This document shows, piece by piece, positions 58,690 to 64,000 of a stretch of DNA of 64,000 nt. Source of the DNA: Calamus simplicifolius (lineage: Eukaryota; Streptophyta; Magnoliopsida; Arecales; Arecaceae); the NCBI GenBank assembly GCA_900491605.1, contig UESW01004234.1, forward strand, positions 1 through 64,000, given 5' to 3'. Within the stretch, counting starts at the first letter, position 1, and each line of letters begins with the position of its first letter. The translations under genes and the position numbers were made by a program. Under the pieces are notes generated by a model, which made no database searches, was not told where the DNA came from, and saw only the letters and a list, made by a program, of their open reading frames with translations.

Positions 58690-61600
58690 TGTTGGTATAT
58701 ATATATATATATATATCATATATATGTGCAGCGAAAACATACGAATCATTTAACATGCATAAAATTAATATTATCATATCAAAAAAAAATTATCATATAA
58801 TTTTTTTTAAACATAAAAACATATCGATATGTTGAGGTCTTGAAAGAGTAGATGTGTTTTACTACCGGATTCGAAGCTATGGAGGAAGAATCCCACGGTA
58901 GAGTTTACGGGCCAAGGTACCTGTAAAATAAAATGAAACTAGAGCCTTTCTTTCATTTCTTAGGATCGGTATGAGAGTATGCTCACTTTTATTTTTCTAT
59001 ATTTCACAACTTTGGCGCACATAAAATAAAAAAAAAGAAGGAGAGAAACTTTTCTTCTTTCGTTTTTTCACATTTTTTTGTGAAGGGAGGGAGAAATGAC
59101 CTTCAAAGCATGCATATTTTAAAATTTTGGTAGCAATTACCAATGCGGAAGTTTAAAGATTAAATATTAATCTATTCAACATATCTTTGCCTAATACTAT
59201 ATGATTGTTTGATCTAAATTATGCATATAAATAAAATCATCAAGATCATATCTTGATCTTCAAGATAAGAAGTCATACTACTTGTCTTGAAGCCTACTTT
59301 AAGATCTAGGGATCATATCACTTACCTTAAGAACAATAGGTAAATTCGTTATGCTCTGCAGCCGTTCAATCGTCTGGCCTCTAGAATCGTCAACGCGAAG
59401 TCCCCGAATGATCGGATTTTCGAGAGTGCTAGCTCATGAAAAATAACTTTGCTGATCTTATCTTGAATCCTCTTACTTGAATCTTCCTCCAAGATCCATC
59501 AAGCTTTTGCCAACACCAGAATCACACACTCTTAGAACTATAATACTTGGTTCTTGACTTTTTATAATTCCAATCCATATATAATTTGATGAAGAATGTC
59601 CTCTATTTATAGGCTCAATTCAGCCTTAGCCCATTGAATTCTAACATTTAGAATTTTGACGTTTGGTGGAAAGGGCACATTAATTTCACGTGAATTTTAA
59701 CAATTCGACATTTGGTAGAAATCGTCTGGAAAAGATTAAAAGTTATACATTAAATTCTGCATAAGAATTTAATTTCTTATGAGATGAGATTTTAGTTATC
59801 TCATCATGTGAGATCTTCATGCGAGAAAATCCTTTTCACACATGAGGTTTGGGTTTGGTTTTGGTTTAAACTTATTTGAATTTATTGGATTGAACCCATA
59901 TAGATCATGGTCCTAGCCCAAATCAAATTTGGCTAGTCCTGAATCTATTTAAATCTAAATCAAGTCTAATTTCAAATCAATATTTGAAATTGATTAGTCC
60001 TTCTAATCGACTTAAACCTAGTTGAATCTTAGTCACTTGTACTTAATCCAATTGATATAATTCAATCAATCAAATTGAATTAATTAAATCAGATACGATT
60101 CTTAATCGTTGATCAGCAAATAGATTATCCTGCAAAACTTTAATGCGTGTAACTCTCTAGATTCGAACCTAAGCCGATAGCATAGGAACAATTTCTATAC
60201 TAATCGATGTGCCCATCTAGCAATAGAACTCAACGTCCAAATAGATCGAAGAGTTGCCAGCAAACTCCAAGAACCCTAAGAAATAATTACCATATAATTC
60301 ATCCTTTTGACCACAAATGCTAAGGATGGCTTAAGAGCCTATCAACTCTAAACATCAAATCCATAAAGTAATTTCAACTTTAGTGATCATGTGACCTTCA
60401 TATGAAGTGTCTTGGCAAAGGTCTTGTTAAGTTGAAACACAAGCATTTCTCCTTTTAACAATATAGGTCAAATTCCATCTTGATCCACAACTGACTACTA
60501 CAAGTACTTGACTACACTCAGTAACCTTTCGTAGCTGGATTAAAAATTCAGATGGTCCGGCACCTAAGTACAGTGAGTTGCTTGCAAGTCACTAGTTGTG
60601 ATCTTCAGGTTTTAATGATACTTATACCCATATCTTTTCGGATTAACTCTTGACAGCAGAGTGTCCGAAAATGAGTCACGTTCGGTGAAATGTACTCCTA
60701 CACTTTCACTGTATGTCATACCAGTGTCTCTACACTCCTTGGTTAAGAGAACAACCAACAAATATGATATATAACGTCCTATAATTGATAGTACTATACC
60801 CTGTCATAGTATACTATTTAGTCGCGAACACTTTTGAGAACCTTCAAAGATAAATCCTCCTTTATTGTAAAAGAAGATCTTAAAGACTTCATTACAATTA
60901 GGAGTTTTAAAAAGATATTCTTGTAATGAATAAGCTGCCAAATAACTTTTATTATATATCAATTTATATGTAATTTACATCAATCATCAAATGATTGGCT
61001 TTAGGATACAATTTTCAATACTCTGAAAGTCCACCTTATGCCATATTTATAGGCTCTAGGTGAATCAGAAAAAAATATTTTTAAATTAATTTAATTTAGA
61101 TTATCTTTATCTGTTACAACTTATTTTGAGAACAATTCTTATATGTACGTCAACTCCTTGATCATATTAAGAAAAGTTGCTTTCTTATTCGCAACTAATT
61201 TATAAATAATATTTAAATTAAATATAATAATATCTAAATTATCAAATCTCATTTAATAATTTTAGATACTATTAATTTTAAATATCTAATAAATCAAATT
61301 TATTATTTTATTTTTAATATTTTAATAATTATATTATTAAAAATATTAAAAATTAAAATTTCTCTCTCTATCAACTCATAATATGCTCCACTTAAAGAGC
61401 AAAATTCTCTTGTGTGATGTTCCACAATAACATTTATGTGCAACCATTCATATCAATTATTATATGAACAATGTGTTTAAATATATTTTTATTTTATCCA
61501 ATAACTAATTTATTATACCAAAATAAATGTGAAAAAATAATCAATCAAATTGATTATTTATCTTCATAATAAACTCTTTATTATAAAGTTTCAATAAATA

Positions 61601-62540
61601 TTTTATTTAAAAAATAAATAAATAATTAAATTAATTATTCAATTCAAGAGTATTCGATGCAATTAACCTAAGACGGTGTAGGAACCATGGACCCATAATT
61701 TCATGCTTCAATAAACTTTAATAAACTTAATTAAACTCTTTAATTATTTATTCAGTTTATTAATATCAAAGACAAAATTATAGATTAATTTTACTCGAAA
61801 ACTTGAGTCACTGATATAACATATAATTCAACACTCCATAATTAGTTCATAATTAGAGCTAAGTGAAATAACCATTGTATCCCTCTAATTATCTCTTATT
61901 TCTTAAGTACCATTGATTCACTAGTCAAATAGTTAATTTATGATTAGATCATAAATTGTGCCATAACTCTTTAGCTAAATAATTTTAAGTTTCTTTTTAA
62001 AAGCATTCCATATCTTTAAATCACATTTTCAGCCTAATTGGACCCAACATCAAATGAGCTTTAACAAATAAATCAAAAGATTCAATAACACAATCAAGAA
62101 GTCTGTGATTAAATTGGGATTAAGGTTGATTTACATATGATCATCTTGTGACATAAATTGAATTATTTATAACAGTCTTAAATAAATATTTAAATTATGT
62201 CGATCCAAGTCCTATATAATCTTATTATAAATAATACATTCATTAAGTATTTTTACACAACAATCCGAATAAGATTGTCACATTCATAATGTTCATGGAC
62301 CGTATTAGTGATTAGCGATAGAAGATCCGCACTTCTATCTATCATGAACATGTTTAAATATATTAGTTATATTTTAATCTTCTTGTATCCATTATACTAA
62401 ATTACAACCTCATAATATATTTTAAATTTTCATAAACATTCATCTTTCATATAAACAAGACAAGATTGAAGAAAAAATATTTTTTTTATTAATTCAAAAA
62501 ATTAAAAATATAAATACATCTGATTTCATTGTTCCTAATA
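58690..62540 (-). mobile_element. Solo LTR of copia family B, interrupted
   Basis: Starts TGTTGGTATATA (58690) and ends GTTCCTAATA (62540), the family B LTR with its last CA changed to TA. The flanks ACATT (58685-58689) and ACATT (62541-62545) form the target duplication, so it inserted as a unit and then lost its internal part by LTR recombination. A family A solo LTR splits it at about 59079-61020. It begins about 110 bases after the glucuronokinase stop codon. Confidence 0.88.
59079..61020 (-). mobile_element. Solo LTR of copia family A nested in family B LTR
   Basis: Reverse complement of the 2-kb LTRs at 6926, 14508 and 22200: it carries GGCTTTAGGATACAATT near 60993-61010, the GTACTCCTACACTTTCAC region near 60690, and CTTACCTTAAGAACAATAGG near 59320. 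It is more diverged than the three LTRs on the left. Edges are approximate. Family B LTR sequence resumes at 61021 (CTCTGAAAGTCCACCTTATG). No target duplication could be assigned. Confidence 0.85.
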
Positions 62541-62545
62541 ACATT

Positions 62546-62779
62546 AATGTTCTGTTTAGATGTAGAGAAAAGTAAGAAGAAAAGAAAATGGAAGAAGAGA
62601 AAATGAAGAAAAAAAAGTGAAGAGAAAATATTTTCTATCTTTATGTTTGGATGAGTGGAAAGAAAAAGAAAAAAAAATTGATAATTTATAATGATAATAA
62701 TATCTTTATTATAAATGTTATATACTTTTTATCAATTGCTTAATATTTTTTTCCTTTGGAGGGACAATATCAAAATGAA
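62546..62779. other. Purine-rich spacer before the SR gene copy
   Basis: Strongly A/G-rich on the plus strand (runs such as AAGAAAAGAAAATGGAAGAAG), with TGTTTGGATGAGTGG near 62644. It has the look of a decayed small transposon but no ends can be defined. The SR-gene homology begins at about 62780. Confidence 0.4.
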
Positions 62780-64000
62780 AAATTGAATATTTCTATGATA
62801 AACTGTTTTCTCTGGCTTCTCTGTATAACCTTTGCCACCATTTGTAGGGTCCACGTGGTCCTAGGGGCTCAAGGGAATATCTTGGAAGAGGCCCGCCCCC
62901 TGGATCAGGTCGTTGTTTCAATTGTGGGATTGATGGTCACTGGGCTCGGGACTGCAAAGCTGGGGATTGGAAGAACAAATGTTATCGATGTGGTGAAAGA
63001 GGCCATATAGAAAGAAACTGCCAAATAGTCCCAGGAATGTTGGATCCAGGTCCCCCCTCCCTCCCCTAACAAAAAATAGAAAGAAGGAAAAAAAGTGCAT
63101 TTTGTTTTTCGTGATGACATATTTCTTTACGGACCTGATCTGGGTTTGACTTACTGATCGATTGCTGATGTTACAGAAGGGGCCGAAGTTATTCACGATC
63201 TCCTTCCCCTCGCCGAGGTAGAAGCAGGAGTCAGAGCTACAGTCGAAGCCGTAGTTACAGGTATATGCATATGCATAACTTTTTTGTATGGTCCTTGCCT
63301 CATAAATGACTGTTCTTGGGTGGTTAATGGATTTCAAGTTGCTTTAGTTATTAGTTATTGCTGGACCAGAAAAATAAGTGCTAATAACCTTTTGCTGTTC
63401 TCATGTATTTGCATTAATTTGGTCAGATTGCATTGTAGTTCTAGACTGCTAGCAGATTTCTGTTACTCTGTGAATTTGTGGTAAAGGGAGGATTGTATAT
63501 TGTTGTGAATGAAGGACAGTGGGTGTTTTGGAGAAAGGCATGATGCCATCTTTTTTTGATAGCGGTTGGTAAATTCAAGATAGGTGACTGGACACTGTGT
63601 TATGTCTTGTGTTATTTGTGTTTAGATATGTAGCATGTCCCCTGATATATCCTGATGAGAACCAATTCCTTCGTTATTTGGTGCTGTCTATCATTTTCCT
63701 TGTCAACTAGTGCATGGGGCAGTTGTTTGATCTTGCTATTCATTTTCGGAGGCTTAGGTATGATCAGGTGTTACCTATTTTAACATGGATTATTTGGAAA
63801 GAAAAGTTGAGGGGTTTTAGTTGTGTTATGCTTTTTGTCATATGGGGGGACTATTGTGTGCATGAGTGCATATGGGCTTTCTTGTTTGTTTTTACTTTTA
63901 CACTCTTTTTCCAGATCTACCGCTTTTGCTTCCTTCTTTTTCTCTTTTCCTTGTTTTCTTTTTTCTTTCCTATGTTTGTTGGTAGGGTTGGGAGTGAGGG
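62780..64000 (+). pseudogene. Partial copy of the SR splicing factor gene
   Basis: From AAATTGAATATTTCTATG (62780) the sequence follows 39377 onward almost base for base: the end of intron 3, exon 4 (about 62848-63049), intron 4, exon 5 (about 63178-63261) and intron 5, to the right edge. Differences seen are nearly all one-base gains or losses (GCCAAATAG against GCCAAAATAG in exon 4, which shifts the frame; AGCGGTTGG against AGCGTTGG; CTTGTCAACT against CTTGTCAAACT; GGGGGGAC against GGGGGAC). The RRM exons are absent to the left, so it is not a complete gene. It is either a very recent segmental copy or a second assembly of the same locus. Confidence 0.9.

Overview
The window is plant nuclear DNA, and a monocot is most likely. 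It has split genes with GT-AG introns, plant gene families (a CC-NB-LRR resistance gene, an RS2Z-type SR splicing factor, glucuronokinase) and dense plant transposons of the CACTA, Ty1-copia, Ty3-gypsy and Mutator/FAR1 types. A palm would fit, but that is inference. Duplicated sequences in the window differ mostly by single-base gains or losses, often in homopolymers. One lone N sits at 16411. Many frame breaks may therefore be assembly errors rather than biology.

Layout, left to right. 1-638: the end of a CACTA transposon. 1027-3822 (-): an RPM1-like NLR, intact in motifs but with three frame breaks. 3823-6925: a poorly recognisable stretch holding two gene fragments, a dsRNA-binding domain exon and a probable TOM1-like exon, in a compatible phase. 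6926-24202: copia family A, arranged LTR-internal-LTR-internal-LTR. The join at N16411, inside the middle LTR, probably connects two separate loci. 24203 to about 29900 (-): a decayed Ty3-gypsy element cut off inside integrase by the third LTR. 29943-36620: a Mutator-like element with long terminal inverted repeats, a decayed FAR1-type transposase (-), and large arrays of a GGGTGTCGT-like motif on both sides of the gene. 36790-41470 (+): an SR splicing factor gene, complete in six coding exons. 44121-58580 (+): a glucuronokinase gene in six exons. Its 10.1-kb last intron contains an antisense copia family B element with a perfect GTCAG target duplication. 58690-62540: a solo family B LTR (target duplication ACATT) with a solo family A LTR nested in it. 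62780-64000: a near-identical partial copy of the SR gene (exons 4 and 5 with introns), running off the right edge.

The two housekeeping genes are unrelated in function. One acts in pre-mRNA splicing. The other acts in the myo-inositol/glucuronate salvage route to UDP-glucuronate for cell walls. The NLR is a cytosolic immune receptor. The rest is transposon-driven: insertions next to a promoter, inside an intron and just past a gene end. The most unusual structure is the Mutator-like element, whose internal DNA is largely motif arrays, with outer blocks that mirror each other and an ordered two-length tandem array of about 1.25 kb.
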